A stretch of 64,000 bases of DNA, from assembly GCA_963277665.1 (NCBI GenBank), contig OY728119.1, positions 318,452,206 through 318,516,205 of the forward strand. Reading direction: 5' to 3'. Numbering within the stretch: position 1 is the stretch's first letter; each line of letters opens with the position of its first letter. The notes beneath the pieces were generated by a model. It worked only from the letters and a program-made list of their open reading frames with translations, was not told the origin of the DNA and searched no databases. The translations under genes were made by a program, and so were the position numbers. Positions 49,591 to 61,345 of this stretch are shown here, piece by piece. Source of the DNA: Viscum album. Lineage: Eukaryota; Streptophyta; Magnoliopsida; Santalales; Viscaceae.

Positions 49591-51835
49591 TATTTATAAT
49601 ATTTTATTACCTGTCAATTAATAATTCATTTTTAAAAGCAATGTTTTGGGTAATAATTGTTAAGTTTTTTTTCATTTTTGTTTTGGTTCAACCGTTTCTT
49701 TCCTTGTACTTTAACCATTATTAAATCATCTCTAGAATTTTAATAAGGAAATCAATGTAAAATATATTTATTATATATTTATTTTTTAGTCCACAAATGT
49801 TATTGATAGGAAAATAAATAACACCATTCATGGATATTGTACAAAATGTTTACACTTTATCATAGTGTCCATTTTCAATGAATGAAAAACATTACAATTT
49901 AAAAAAATAAAAGTGTAAATAAAAAAGTGACCACACTACTTTATGGAGACGGTATGTTGTACGTACAAACAAGTGACATTATCATTTTCCATGTGATTAG
50001 AAGGTAAGATGATGTATATGATATAATAATTATATAATATTTTTTTCATAAATATAATATATAAACATTAATTCAATATTTATAACCATACCTATAAAAA
50101 GATGATGGAAAATGTATTACACTGATACGTGGAGACGATAAGCATTATGTAGGGAAGTACACTGTTTTCTAATTCGATAGGATGGGAAAGTGATGGAATA
50201 TGATATTACTGTATTAGTATTTATATGATATTGTAGTTATTTTTTTAGGATGTTTTCAACACATTAATAACATTTATAAGAATCATTATGCTTTAAATAG
50301 TAAGTAAAGAAGATTACCTCTTATTCAGTATAATTTCAATAGAATATCTTCTTCAGGGACCTAGGGTTTGTCTTTTTGAAGGTCCAAAACCTAAAGAACT
50401 TGTATTAATTTTTATATGAGTAATATTAAGGGGTTTTCAATCTATATAAATAAATATAGTGTAAATAAATGATAGAGTGAGTGTCCATTCATAATTGAGG
50501 GGAGGAGAATTATTTGAATTTCATAATATGTTAAATTATTTTAAATTATTTATTCTTGTGAAATTGAAAAAAAATTCTGAATTAAAATTTATGATGTTTA
50601 TCAGAATAAATTGTATTATTAAATAAAAATTTGAGAAGTTTTTTTATGTTTTCAGCATTATATTTTAGTTCTAATCGATCACTAACCATCTTAATAGTTA
50701 CAATAATAATATAGTTTTATACTATTTAAAATTTTATAATGTTACTGTAAAATTAAAAAACACCCACATATGAACTATTATAGATGTTTAAAACCATATA
50801 TAATTTCAATGAATCTAATATTTTTATTATTTCTATTTCACTAATAAAAATATTATTTATTATAAAATTTCATTAATTCCATTTTAAAAATAATTCATTT
50901 AGCATGACTTTAAAAATGTCAATAAAAATATGGATTTCAAATATAATTATTCAAAACCTCTGAAATATTTTATATAGATATAAAGAAATCTTTGGAAACC
51001 TTAAATCAATCAAATTATAAAAATTTTAGTATTTTTAAAATCATTACTTTTTACTATTAATTAAATAAACACTATGTCGATATTGTATAATCATTTAATG
51101 TAATTATTTAATCCCAAAAAATTATAAAATAATAGGTCATATTTATTTCAAATTAAATTTTTTAATGGAACATATAACTTATTTATCATTCAATAAAAAT
51201 ATTAATTATAACAAAATAAAGAGAATGTCATTTTTAACAATTCTTTATATATAATAATATAATGGTTAAAAATCGTGGAAAATCGAAAGAAAAAGCCTTA
51301 TATATGAATATTTGATGATCATGGACATGATATACTCATCCTAGAAAAATAAGTCAAGTGGTAGGGCCATTATTGTTTCATTTGGATTTGATTATTAATT
51401 ATAAATACCTGATTTACCGTGCACCGTGGTAAATTTTTTTAAAAAACAATTCATAATATTCAATACATAGAAGGGAACAAATTTAAAATGTTTTGAACCA
51501 ATAATTAATAATATTTATTACAATTTTCAATATTAAATTTCTATAAATATAATAAATTACCTTTATTATAAATGATTAAAATGTGTAGAAAACATCTTTT
51601 TAGAAAAACACATTTTTAAGTATCAAACACAATTTATTCAAAATGAATGATTATAAAAATAATAAATGAATGTTAAAAAAATTATTTGAATATAAAATAT
51701 TTTATTTCATTAAAATAAATCACCAATAGTGATTAATTTTATTTGTTTTATATAAAAGTATGTTGTGATCATAAAAGATGTTTTTCAAAAAAATTCTTTA
51801 TTATGCATAAAATTTTTATATATAAAATTTTAACA

Positions 51836-51870
51836 CACTACTAGAATTTGCTCTTTTCCCAACAGTAGTA
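51836..51870 (+). repeat. 5' terminal inverted repeat region of the CACTA element
   Basis: CACTACTAGAATTTGCTC then TTTTCCCAACAG. CACTA followed by an AGAA stretch and a CCAAC-rich subterminal start is typical for plant CACTA elements. Confidence 0.85.
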
Positions 51871-52116
51871 TACCAACGGTTTACTTAAACCGTTGGTATA
51901 GTGAGCCTTTGCCAACGGTTTAAGGAAACCGTTGGCAAAGGGAATTTCGGTCACACATTTCCCAACGGTTCAGTGGAACCGTTGGGAAATGTGTTCCCTT
52001 TCCCAATGGTTCACTGGAACCGTTGGGAAAGGGGTTCTAAACTCACATATTTCCCAATGGTTCACTAGAACCATTGGGAAATGTGTGCCTTTGCCAACGG
52101 TAAAAACCGTTGGCAA
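51871..52116. repeat. Six subterminal hairpins (CCAACGG...CCGTTGG)
   Basis: Six consecutive inverted repeats: 51871-51898, 51907-51940, 51953-51994, 51996-52033, 52044-52087 and 52091-52116. Stems of 10-19 bp share the core CCAACGGTT/AACCGTTGG (two copies changed to CCAATGG). Flanking stem bases differ between hairpins but are matched within each one. Subterminal repeats in CACTA elements bind the TNPA-type protein; by analogy these are candidate transposase-binding sites. Confidence 0.9.
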
Positions 52117-52255
52117 TGGTTTCCCCCAAATTCCAGATCGCGATCTCCTCTCCCCATTCGGACAGAGCCCTAATCTACTCGCTCCGCTGCTCTAGCGAAC
52201 CCCATCCAACTCCACTGCTCTCGCGAATCCGAACACCAGCACCCCCCATCCTAAC
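52117..52255 (+). promoter_or_regulatory. Probable promoter and untranslated first exon of the CACTA transposase
   Basis: A short GC-rich stretch with plant 5'-UTR character (CTCTCCCC, CTCGCTCCGCTGCTCT) ends at AACAG|GTACA, a good splice donor at 52255/52256. The next strong acceptor (TTTTTACAG at 54355) lies directly before the transposase ATG. This implies a first intron of about 2.1 kb; it is inferred, not shown. Confidence 0.5.
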
Positions 52256-52564
52256 AGGTACACCCCCATACCAATAGGTAAAATTTGATCTCAACCATAT
52301 TGTTGTAGTTGTTTTAATGAATAGATTTTTTCCAGGTGTTGGTGGTTTAATTGATTATTGAAATTAATATCTAAATAGGATATTGTTTGTGTTTGTGAAG
52401 ACTTCTTTAATGTTTTTGTATTCTATGTTTGGAAGGAGAGTGTTCAAAACATGTCAATCAGATTTGGGGGAGGCTATCGTGAACGTTTACATGTTTTGGA
52501 TAATGGATTGTGGGAATTATGGATTTTGTTCAAACCAATTTGATATGTTTTGGATAATGGATTG

Positions 52565-54130
52565 TGGGGGTAGGGGGTGTCCACAGGGGTTGGTGGGTTG
52601 TCCACGGGGGTGGGTGAGGGTGTCCACGGGGGTGGGAAAGGGTGTCCACGGGGGTGGGCGGGGCTGTCTAGGGGGTGTGGGCTATCCTAGGGGTCTGGGT
52701 GGGGTGTCCTGGTGGGGGAGGGGTGTGTGGGGTGTCCAGGGGGGTGGTATGTCTAGGTGGTGGTGGGGGGGTTGCAGGTGAGGGGGGTGTGGGCTGTTTG
52801 GGAGGGTGGGCGGGGCTATCCAGGGGGGTTACGGGGTGTCCAGGGGGTACGGGGGTGGGCGGGTTGTCCACAAGGGTGGACGGGCTGTCCACGGGGGTGG
52901 CCGTGCTGTCAAGGAGGGGTGGGCGGGCTGTCCAGGGGGGTGGGTGGGCTGGCCACTGGGGGTAGGTGTGTCCAGGGGTGGGTGGGCTATCCAAGGGGGT
53001 GGGGGGATGTCCATAGGGAGAAGGGGTGTCGAGGGGGGTGGGTGGCCTGTCCACGGGGGTGGTTGGGCTGTCTAGGGGGTAGGGGGTGTCCACGGGGGTG
53101 GGCAGGGCTATCCAGGGGGTGTGGGCTGTCCTGGGGGTCTGGGTGAGGTGTCCTAGTGGGGGAGGGGTGTGTGGGGTGTCCAGGTGGGGTGGTATGTCTA
53201 GGTGGTGGTGGTGGGGTTGCAGGGAAGGGGGGTGTGGGCTGTTTGGGAGGGTGGGCGGGGCTATCCCGGGGGGGGGGGGGTACGGGGTGTCCAGGGGGGT
53301 ACGGGGGTGGGCGGGCTGTCCACAAGGGTGGACGGGCTGTCCACGGGGGTGGCCGGGCTGTTAAGGAGGGGTGGGCGGGCTGTCCAGGGGGGTGGGTGGG
53401 CTGGCCACAGGGGGGTAGGGGTGTCCAGGGGGGTGGGCGGGCTATCCAAGGGGGTGGGGGCTGTCCATAGGGAGAAGGGGTGTCGAGGGGGGTGGGTGGG
53501 CTGTCCACGGGGGTGGTTGGGCTGTCTAGGGGGTAGGGGGCGTCCACGGGGGTGGGTGGGTTGTCCACGGGGGTGGGAGGGGCTGTCTACGGGGGTGGGA
53601 AAGGCTGTCCACGGGGGTGGGCGGGGCTGTCCAGGGGGTGTGGGATGTCCTGGGGGTCTGGGTGGGGTGTCCTGGTGGGGGAGGGCTGTGTGGGGTGTCC
53701 AGGGGGGTTGGTATGTCTAGGTGGTGGTGGGGTTGCAGGGGGGGGGGGTCTGGGCTTTTTGGGAGGGTGGGCGGGGCTATCCCGGGGGGGGGGGGGGGGG
53801 GGGGGTTGGTACGGTGTGTCCAGGGGGGTACGGGGGTGGGCGGGCTATCCACAAGGGTGGACAGGATGTCCACAGGGGTGGTCGGGCTGTCAAGGAGGGG
53901 TGGGCGGGCTGTCCAGGGGGGGGGGGGTGGGTGGGATGGCCATAGGGGGTAGGGGTGTCCAGGGGGGTGGGCAGGCTATCCAAGGGGGTGGGGGCTGTCC
54001 ATAGGGAGAAGGGGTGTCGAGGGGGTGGGTGGGCTATCCATGGGGGTGGTTGGGCTGTCTAGGGGGTAGGGGTGTCCACGGGGGTGTGTGGGTTGTCCAC
54101 GGGGGTGGGAAGGGTTGTCCACAAGGGTAC
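52565..54130 (+). repeat. G-rich tandem array (~20 bp units, three higher-order copies)
   Basis: About 1.57 kb of units like GTCCACGGGGGTGGGCGGG and CTGTCCAGGGGGGTGGG. A longer block containing GTATGTCTAGGTGGTGG recurs at about 52749, 53193 and 53712, so the array has a higher-order period of roughly 444-519 bp. Contains pure G runs of 13 (53268-53280) and 22 (53784-53805). The plus strand has dense G-quadruplex potential. Open frames through it on both strands arise only because stop codons are rare in such DNA. Confidence 0.95.
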
Positions 54131-54356
54131 CCTACTAATATGGTTATGAGATGAGGCATGCTCTGATGTGATAACACATTAAGTTCTTGTTGGTTTTACA
54201 TTTTTTCAATAACACATTAGTATGTTTTTTTCACATGTGTAGTTGATACCATTATTATTTTCTTCCTTTATCGTTTACTTAAATGTATTTTCTATTAAAG
54301 TTCAATCCTATTGAATTGTTTATGACAAAATGACTTATATGAATTCTTTTTACAGA

Positions 54357-57300
54357 ATGGACAGAAGTTGGATGTATGAAACCGATCGTATCTCAAGCGA
54401 TTTTCAAAACAATTTGGAGAGCTTTATATATTTTGCATTTCACAATGCTTCAGATAGTGGTCGCATACACTGCCCATGTTCCAATTGTGTTGGTAGACCT
54501 TGGTTGAGTCATGAAGAAGTCATCTACCACCAAACCAAAAATGGTTTTCAAGCAAACTACTTTGTGTGGTATCACAATGGGGAGAAAATGAAATCTCAAA
54601 TTGGTGATGATCGAAATGAAAGGACTGGAATAGAGAATTTGTTAGATGATTGGTTTCCATTTATTCGTCATCATGAAAAAGAATGGATTTCAACTCAAGA
54701 AGACGTCGATATGAGGACAACTGATGCATCTAGTGACAATGATGATATTGATAGGGTGAAAAAATTGAATGACGTTTCCACAACTCTAGTATATCGACAA
54801 TGCGATAACATGAAAAAGCTGGAATTTTTAATCCGATTGTTTCATGGAAAAAATATGTATGGGATTTCTAATACAGCAATCGATTACATTCTTACCCTCT
54901 TGAAGGATTTACTTCCAGATGATGCAGATATTACCTCAAACCACTATATGGCATGGAAGTTAGTTGAAGAACTTGTATTTTCCAGAAATAAAATTCATGC
55001 TTGCCCGAAAGATTGCTGTTTATTCTTGGAAGAAACCGCAGAACGAAATGAATGTATAAAATGTGGCACATCCCGCTGGAAGTCAAAATCTGATGGAACA
55101 CCATCCCGCGTTCCACAGAAAGTAATGTGGCACTTTTCATTAATCCCTAGACTCCAGAATCTTTTTATGTCTGATGACATATCAATAAAAATGAGATGGA
55201 ATGATACCGAGAGAAAGTCGACTAATGATGAGTTGGTTCATCCTACAGATGGATTTGCATGGCAGAGATTTGATGCTCAACATCCTGATTTTGCAGCTGA
55301 CATGCGTAATGTGAGGCTGGGTCTTTTATGCGACGGTTTTAATCCGTTTGGGAAGATGCTTACTTCGCACAGCACATGACCAGTTTTTATACACATTTAT
55401 AATCTTCCCCCATGGTTGTGTATGAAAAAAATCTTTCACTTTCATGAGTATACTCATATCTGGTCCTTCTGATCCCGGCATTGATATTGATGTATACATG
55501 CAACCTTTAATAAAAGAGTTGAAACTTCTTTGGGATGTGGGTGTGCGCACATACGATGCATGTTCGAAAGACATATTTCAGATGCGTGCTGCGCTTATGT
55601 GGACGATCAATGATTTTCCGGCTTATGCAATGATGTCTGGATGGAGCACGAAGGGAAAACGGTCATGTCCAGTTTGTATGAAGAATACACGATCCAGAAG
55701 ACTGAAACATCGTTGTAGTTTCAGTTTTATGGGACATCGACGATTTTTTCCAAAGGATCATCCATATAAAATGAATCGTCTAAGATTTGATAATACTATA
55801 GAGACCGATGATCCACCTCAGCGTATGTCTGGAACTGATGTTCTTAATGAATTGAAAGATTTCAGTTTTTCATTCGGGAAGGGTCAAATGAAATCTGGAA
55901 AGAGAAAGAATGTTTCCATAGAAACCTGTTACAATTAGAGGAAGAGGAGTATCTTTTTTGATTTTCCTTATTGGTCAACCAATTTTCTACATCATTTCTT
56001 AGACGTAATGCATATTGAAAAGAATATATGTGAAATTTCACTTTTAGTTCTTCTAAATGTCAAGGGGAAGACAATAGATGATTTACGATCTCGACGTGAC
56101 TTGGTGGATTGGGGCGTCAGACCAGAATTGCATCCTGTGCGTATCAGTGAAAATAAATTGCAACATCCATGTGCTTCTTATGTGATGACACCTACTGAAA
56201 AAAAAAACAATTTTAGGAAGTATTAGAGACTTTTAGAGTTCTTGATGGCTATTCAAGAAACATATCTAAATGGGTCAACAGAAGAGAGTTGAAGCTAAAA
56301 TCTTTGAAGACTCATGATTATCACGTTCTACTGCATGAGTTGCTTCCAATAGCAATCCGTCATCTTTTGTCCAATAATGTAAGGGTGGGTCTTATTCGGT
56401 TGTGCCATTTGTTTAGAGATCTTTGTGATAAGAAGTTGTCCAAGTCTTTCTTGCAAAAAATGTTGACAGATGCCCCATTAATTTTGTGTGAGTTGGATAA
56501 AATATTTCCCCCATCATTTTTCACATGCATGCTGCATCTGACTGTCCATATTCCAACTGAAATAATTCTCGGAGGACCTATTTCTTTTCGTTGGATGTAT
56601 CCAAATGAAAGAAATATGTTCACATTAAAGTATTATGTTCGAAACAAGAATCATCCTGAAGGTTCTATCGTGAACGGTTACTTAGCTCAAGAATGTATGG
56701 ATTTCTGTTCAATGTATTTGTCTGATCTTACTACAAGAATGAACTGACCAATGAGAAATGAAGAAGAACATATGAGAAAATTGAACCTAGTTTTCCATCA
56801 CTTCCTCAAACAGGAGGAATTCCTGGATCATATACATTAAAGACATTATGCCACGAAGAGCGGGAGATGGCACATCGCACAGTTTTGTTCAACTGTGATT
56901 TGTTCGATGACTATATCAGGTAACAAAATTGAATATGTATATCTTGCATATATATATGTTAAACTATTCATATTTTTTATCTACAGGGAACATAAAACAA
57001 TGATAAATAGGAAGCATCGTTCTTTATCTTTGAGAAGGAGAGAGACTTTGCATAGCAAAGAGTTTTCTGCTTGGTTAAAATTGAAGGTAAAAATATTACT
57101 GTTTAAATTAATTATTTCAATATTTACTAAAGTTTAACTGTCATTTATATTGCAGGTATTGAGTTTGTCTGCTGACTCTATCTCTGGGGAAATAAGAGCT
57201 TTGGCTTTTGGTCCTAATACCGTGGTTCGTGACTGTAAATCAATTGATATCAATGGGTACAGATTTATTGTCACTGAACGATCCAAAAACATGAAAACAA

Positions 57301-57782
57301 AACATGATGGTATTATGGTTACTGCCACAACAGATTGTTATTCCAGTGCATCAGATAGTAGACCGCGACTTGAAAATGTGGGTTATTATGGAGTCGTTGA
57401 GAAAATAATAATATTGGATTATTACTCTCATGGACGAGTCACAATGATGAAATGCCATTGGTTTGATTCGATGACGAGACATGGAACATTTATTGATGAT
57501 TGTGGATTTCGAGTAATTAATATGACCCGCACTCCTGCTACCGAAGAACCATATGTGTTGGCATCAATGGATAAAAAAGTTTTTTATGTCAAAGATCAAC
57601 TTCAACCTGAATTTTGTGTCATAGTTGAAGTAATTCCAAGACACATTTTTGATGATGCTGATGATGGAATTGACACTGTCCCTATTTCCATTGGAACCAA
57701 TCCATTTATTTCTTTTGATGACTCCAATAGCTCAATTGTCAGAGTTGATTGTGAACCTGAAGTTGTGGTTGGAAATATATAG
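54357..57782 (+). pseudogene. TNPD/TNP2-like CACTA transposase (broken)
   Basis: Catalytic transposase of the En/Spm type. Starts at ATG 54357 right after a splice acceptor with MDRSWMY, the signature of the transposase-associated N-terminal domain with its CPCSNC zinc motif near 54470-54490. Then Transposase_21: LGLLCDGFNPFG (near 55317), SGPSDPGIDIDVYMQPL (55459), FQMRAALMWTINDFPAY (55574). Then VMHIEKN (56003), a DUF4218-type domain (56289-56747), and a DUF4216-type domain in the last exon (57156-57782). Introns at 56920-56986 and 57087-57155 have GT/AG ends. Damage: stop 55377-55379 where Trp is expected, frameshift near 55430, stop 55936-55938 (Trp to TAG), frameshift at the A-run near 56200, and another near 56750. 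Non-functional here, but recent enough to be followed base by base. Confidence 0.9.
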
Positions 57783-58170
57783 AATCATTTATCCATGTTC
57801 TCAATTCTTTTGGTTTACCTCGAGTTGGGTTGTTAAGGTTGGTAATATTCATATTTATTTAGTATTGATCACAAATATGTTTTAGCTGACTTGACCGTTA
57901 TGTGAATTTTCAATGTTTATTGGTTGCTGTTTTATTTGAATTGAATTTTCTAATTTGGAATTGAACTGTATTCAAACCAAATCAAACAATATTTCTAACT
58001 TGGTGAACATTACAACTTGTAAGTTTTTTTAAATTCATTCAAGCTCTTCTAAAACAATTGATAACTAAATTACCAATGAATCCCCTCATTCCATCATATA
58101 TTTAGTTTTTTGGTTTACACATTAATTTTCTTTTTCTAATTAATTACATATTTGTTTTCAAATGCAGGAA
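57783..58170 (+). other. Spacer between the two CACTA transposase genes
   Basis: AT-rich and non-coding. Ends in a good acceptor (AATGCAG at 58160-58166) just before the ATG of the next gene, so an upstream untranslated exon of the second gene probably lies within it. Confidence 0.5.
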
Positions 58171-58270
58171 ATGCAGCCAATTGAAAAGAGACGAAGAAAA
58201 AAAATGGCGGAGAACAATCATCGGATGGAGGAGATGGGCATTCCACCATTAGTGCCTATAGTGAGTACTT

Positions 58271-58311
<41 letters not shown>

Positions 58312-60454
58312 CAGAATATATAATGTCATGTGATTAATTTTTTTTGCAAACCTTTTTGTAGGATCCACCATTACGTCGACAGTTATTCGATGAGGAGCCT
58401 AGTACTGGTCCTAATACTCAGGCCGGTGGTACGAGGAGGGTTCGTACCAGAGGTGGACGTAGAGCTGCACGTGCCCGACTAGACCCTGCCCCTCACACTG
58501 ACATTTCAGCCTTCCCACATTATGATCCCGGTGTGTCGTTAGGGACACATAGGGTATTTAGGCCTCCCATGTTTTCGCTACCTTCTGCATCTTCTGCCCC
58601 ATCATTTTCACATCCCATGATGATTCCCACTCCCCAGTCAGCATCAGGTCATACACCTGTTCCATCTTCTTTTCCTTCTACTTCTGTCTCTCCGAGCTTT
58701 TATATTCCATCGTCTTCGACTCCTGTTCCACCAGAGGGTGTTCCATCAAGTTCTGTGGATCTGGCGCCACTCATTGATCATACTAGCGCAGGTATATTTA
58801 TAAAAACCTAACAAATTTTTATTGCAATATTTATTTTCATTATAACATGTTTTGATAAAATATTTGTTTTTCTTTCTTGACAGATACATCTACTGATAGG
58901 ATGCGGGGGCGGGGCCGTACACGCATGCGTTTGGTGTGGAATCGTCGCACACAGGTTATGGTGGAATATAATGAAGACAATCAGATGGTTGAGAAAACAG
59001 GGCAGCAATGTCGGAGTTTTCTGGCGATGCTTGCCAAATACTCCAACATCATTCCCGTCAGCCCGCTGTCGTGGAGACATTTTCTACATGAGGTCAAAGA
59101 TAGAGCTTGGGCAGAGATATGGGTAAAAAAATCTGTTGTATTTAATGCCAAGAATTATTTTTGTATTTATATGAATTAATATTTTGATTTCAACTTCGAT
59201 TTAATTTTCCTAATGGTGAGGGTGCACGACTGGAACTTCTAAAGGATTTAGGCGAGCTTTGGAGAGCCTACAAGCATGAGCTGTATATTGGCTGGCGTGC
59301 TAGAGTTGGCACTGAGTTAGAGGCGGTACCAGTCGTAGATGATTGTCCTATAGAGCAGTATCGTCAGATGATTACTCATTGGATGAGTACCCAGTTTAAG
59401 GTATGAATTACATTTGAGGTATTTAAATAATAACTTTCTAGTTTTGAATTAATATTATCCTTTGCATTATCGAATTCTATTTAGTAATCATCTGGAAAAA
59501 ATAAAAAAAATATTGATGCAAAAAAATACCTCCATACACTAGGACGCACGACGATGGCGGATCATGAGAGGCAGCAGGTATGAAAATTGTTTATAAGTTT
59601 TCTTTACGACTTACATTTTCTTTTGTTTCCACAATTATTTAATCATTTTATAATGTTTTTAAATAACTTTTGTTTTCTATGTCATTGTAGAGGCAAGTAC
59701 AAAATATTGAAGGATGTGTGCCTCGAGAAAAACTGTTTTGCTCGAGTAGACGAAAAAAGGATGGAAGTGCTGTCAACGAAGCGACTCAGCAGCAGATTGT
59801 AAGTTTTAATCTGTTGATTTTATATTTTAATATCTATTTCGTAACATAATAATATATTTATATTTGTAATAGGATGATTTAGAGGCCCTCGATGCCCAAG
59901 AAGTAGACAATTTTGGGCCATCTTATCACTTACATCAGGTGTTGGGAGAGGATCATTCTGGAAGAGTACGCTGCCGACCTAGGATAGCCCCGACGAGGTA
60001 TTGGCCTGCCTCAGGTACGAGTTGTAGTGGCACCGAGCTGCAGCATGTTAGGGAACATGCTGAAAAGGCTGAGAAAAGGTCCACAGAGACGGCAGAATAG
60101 TCTTCTAGGTCAAACAGTGCATTTATGAAATTTATTGAAGTTCTACGTCCAACACTTCCAGCAGAGGCCAGCCCAACGATTGATGAATACATGTCGTCGA
60201 TACATTCTATATATGGTGCACCAGGTGGCAGTTACAGTGGTGGTCAGGCCGATTTAAAGCTTGATGATGATGATGGCGAGGAGTCTGATGCGGGAGAGGA
60301 GGGAGATGAGGAGGGCGAGGAGGAGGGCAAAGGCGAGGAGGAAGGCGCTGTGGAGGGTGAGGATGATGAGGAGGACGATGACAAGGGTGATGATGATGAT
60401 GATGATGGTGATGGTGATGCTGATGTGGGACATATTGATCCGTTACATTTTTGA
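58171..60454 (+). pseudogene. TNPA / Transposase_24-like second CACTA gene (broken)
   Basis: DNA-binding accessory protein of CACTA elements. Exons I can follow: 58171-58260, 58362-58791, 58884-59122, 59194-59400, 59485-59577, 59691-59798, 59873-60454, each with GT donors. The Ser/Pro-rich second exon holds an RTRGGRRAARAR basic patch. The third holds the Transposase_24 core (VWNRRTQ, then FLAMLAKY, WRHFLHEVKDRAW). Later exons carry the Asn/Lys-rich linker and the REKLFCSSRRKKDGSAVNEA block. The C-terminus ends in an Asp/Glu-rich tail (about 60258-60430). Defects: the acceptor before exon 4 reads CAA rather than CAG (59191-59193), exon 5 starts with an in-phase TAA, and exon 7 has TAG at 60098-60100. 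Confidence 0.8.
58273..58310. repeat. (AT)n microsatellite
   Basis: Run of alternating A and T within the first intron of the TNPA-like gene. Confidence 0.9.
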
Positions 60455-60599
60455 CTTATATTACTGAGATTTGATGTTTAATATATCCTAGTTGTTGGTT
60501 TTATCTAGACTCGTTGTATAGTATTGGAGTTGAGTTATTTTTATATATTGTCTGTTTTTATGGATATTGTTGTCTTTTAGTGGTTGTGTGTTTGAGAAC

Positions 60600-61038
60600 T
60601 CCCTGGACAACCCCCCTCATTCTTGGACCCTGGACAACCCCCCCTCCCCCTTGGACCCCGAACACCCCCCAAACACCCCCCGAACAGCCCCGCAGACAGC
60701 CCCCTGGACAGCCCCCCGTACAGCCCCCAACCCTCCACCCTGGACCCTGGATAGCCCCCCGGATAGCCTCCCGGACAACCCCCCCACCCTCCCCCTTGGA
60801 CCCCGGAAAACCCCCCAAACACCCCCGGACATCCCCCTGAACAACCCCAGACAACCCCCTGAACAACCCCTGAACAATCCCTAAACAACCCCCTGAACAA
60901 CCCCCAGACAGCCCCCTGAACAACCCCGGACAACCCCCTGAAAAACCCACAAACACCCCCCGGACAGACCCCGCACAGCCCCCCGGACACCCACCGGACA
61001 GCCCCCCCGGACAGCCCCCCGAACAGCCCCTCCACCTT
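60600..61038 (+). repeat. C-rich tandem array, inverted relative of the G-rich array
   Basis: About 440 bp of units such as GGACAGCCCCCC, GAACAACCCC and TTGGACCCCGAAC, 12-20 bp apart. Its reverse complement contains GGGGCTGTCCGGGGGG, close to the GGGGCTGTCCAGGGGG units at 52565-54130, so the two arrays are in opposite orientation on either side of the transposase genes. Open frames here are stop-poor chance frames. Confidence 0.9.
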
Positions 61039-61345
61039 CCTTAATTTCATTAGCTCTGGAATGTTTCATAGCACGATCAACTAAAATCTAATCCATACTA
61101 AATATGATATAAAAATATTCTATATGAATTTCCATAAGATTTTAAGTGAAAACAAAAAGTGACATACGAAAAACTGAACAAACGCATTCGAAATGTGTTG
61201 ATGCTTTAGGACAATGATCCATGGGTCATATGTGATGTGTATGAATCAACCTCGCCTCAATCCGAGGCACGGTGTGGTCGGAACAACTCAAAGTGTTTGT
61301 CTTTTGTTTCAAAAGGACATCATTTTAAGTGAAAAACATCAACTG
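61039..61345 (+). repeat. Left part of a ~183 bp satellite array
   Basis: After about 100 bases of unrelated AT-rich DNA, ~183 bp units begin: TTTTAAGTGAAAA recurs at 61140 and 61323. Units contain GATCCATGGGTCATATGTGA and a GAATCAACC...CCTCAATCCGAG stretch. The same unit resumes at about 63320. Confidence 0.8.

Larger units (their letters stand above)
45342..51835. other. AT-rich region without recognisable gene
   Basis: 6.5 kb of very AT-rich DNA between element A and the CACTA element. Short open frames exist but have no recognisable motif. Contains a ~40 bp tandem repeat, a diverged direct repeat pair, and (TA)n runs near 47760 and 49560. A TGAATCACGACCCCC stretch at about 49311 resembles an LTR start but has no partner. 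Probably old transposon debris. Confidence 0.5.
51836..61038 (+). mobile_element. CACTA (En/Spm-type) DNA transposon, 3' terminus not found
   Basis: Begins with the CACTACTAG terminal motif, followed by subterminal hairpins, then transposase genes in the order typical of CACTA elements: TNPD/TNP2-like (Transposase_21, DUF4218 and DUF4216 type) and TNPA/Transposase_24-like. The genes are bracketed by a G-rich array (52565-54130) and a C-rich array (60600-61038) that are related in inverted orientation. I find no CTAGTAGTG end up to 64000, so the right limit given is only the end of the C-rich array. Both transposase genes are broken. Confidence 0.85.

Noticed and set aside
51871..52116. CRISPR-like array
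   Set aside because: Repeats are adjacent inverted hairpins without spacers, in a plant transposon terminus.
52383..54004. Long Gly/Trp-rich and Pro-rich open frames on both strands
   Set aside because: They lie in the G-rich tandem array, where stop codons are rare in all frames. No start context, no conservation, and frames overlap on both strands.
60514..61069. Pro/Thr-rich and Gly-rich open frames
   Set aside because: Same effect in the C-rich array.
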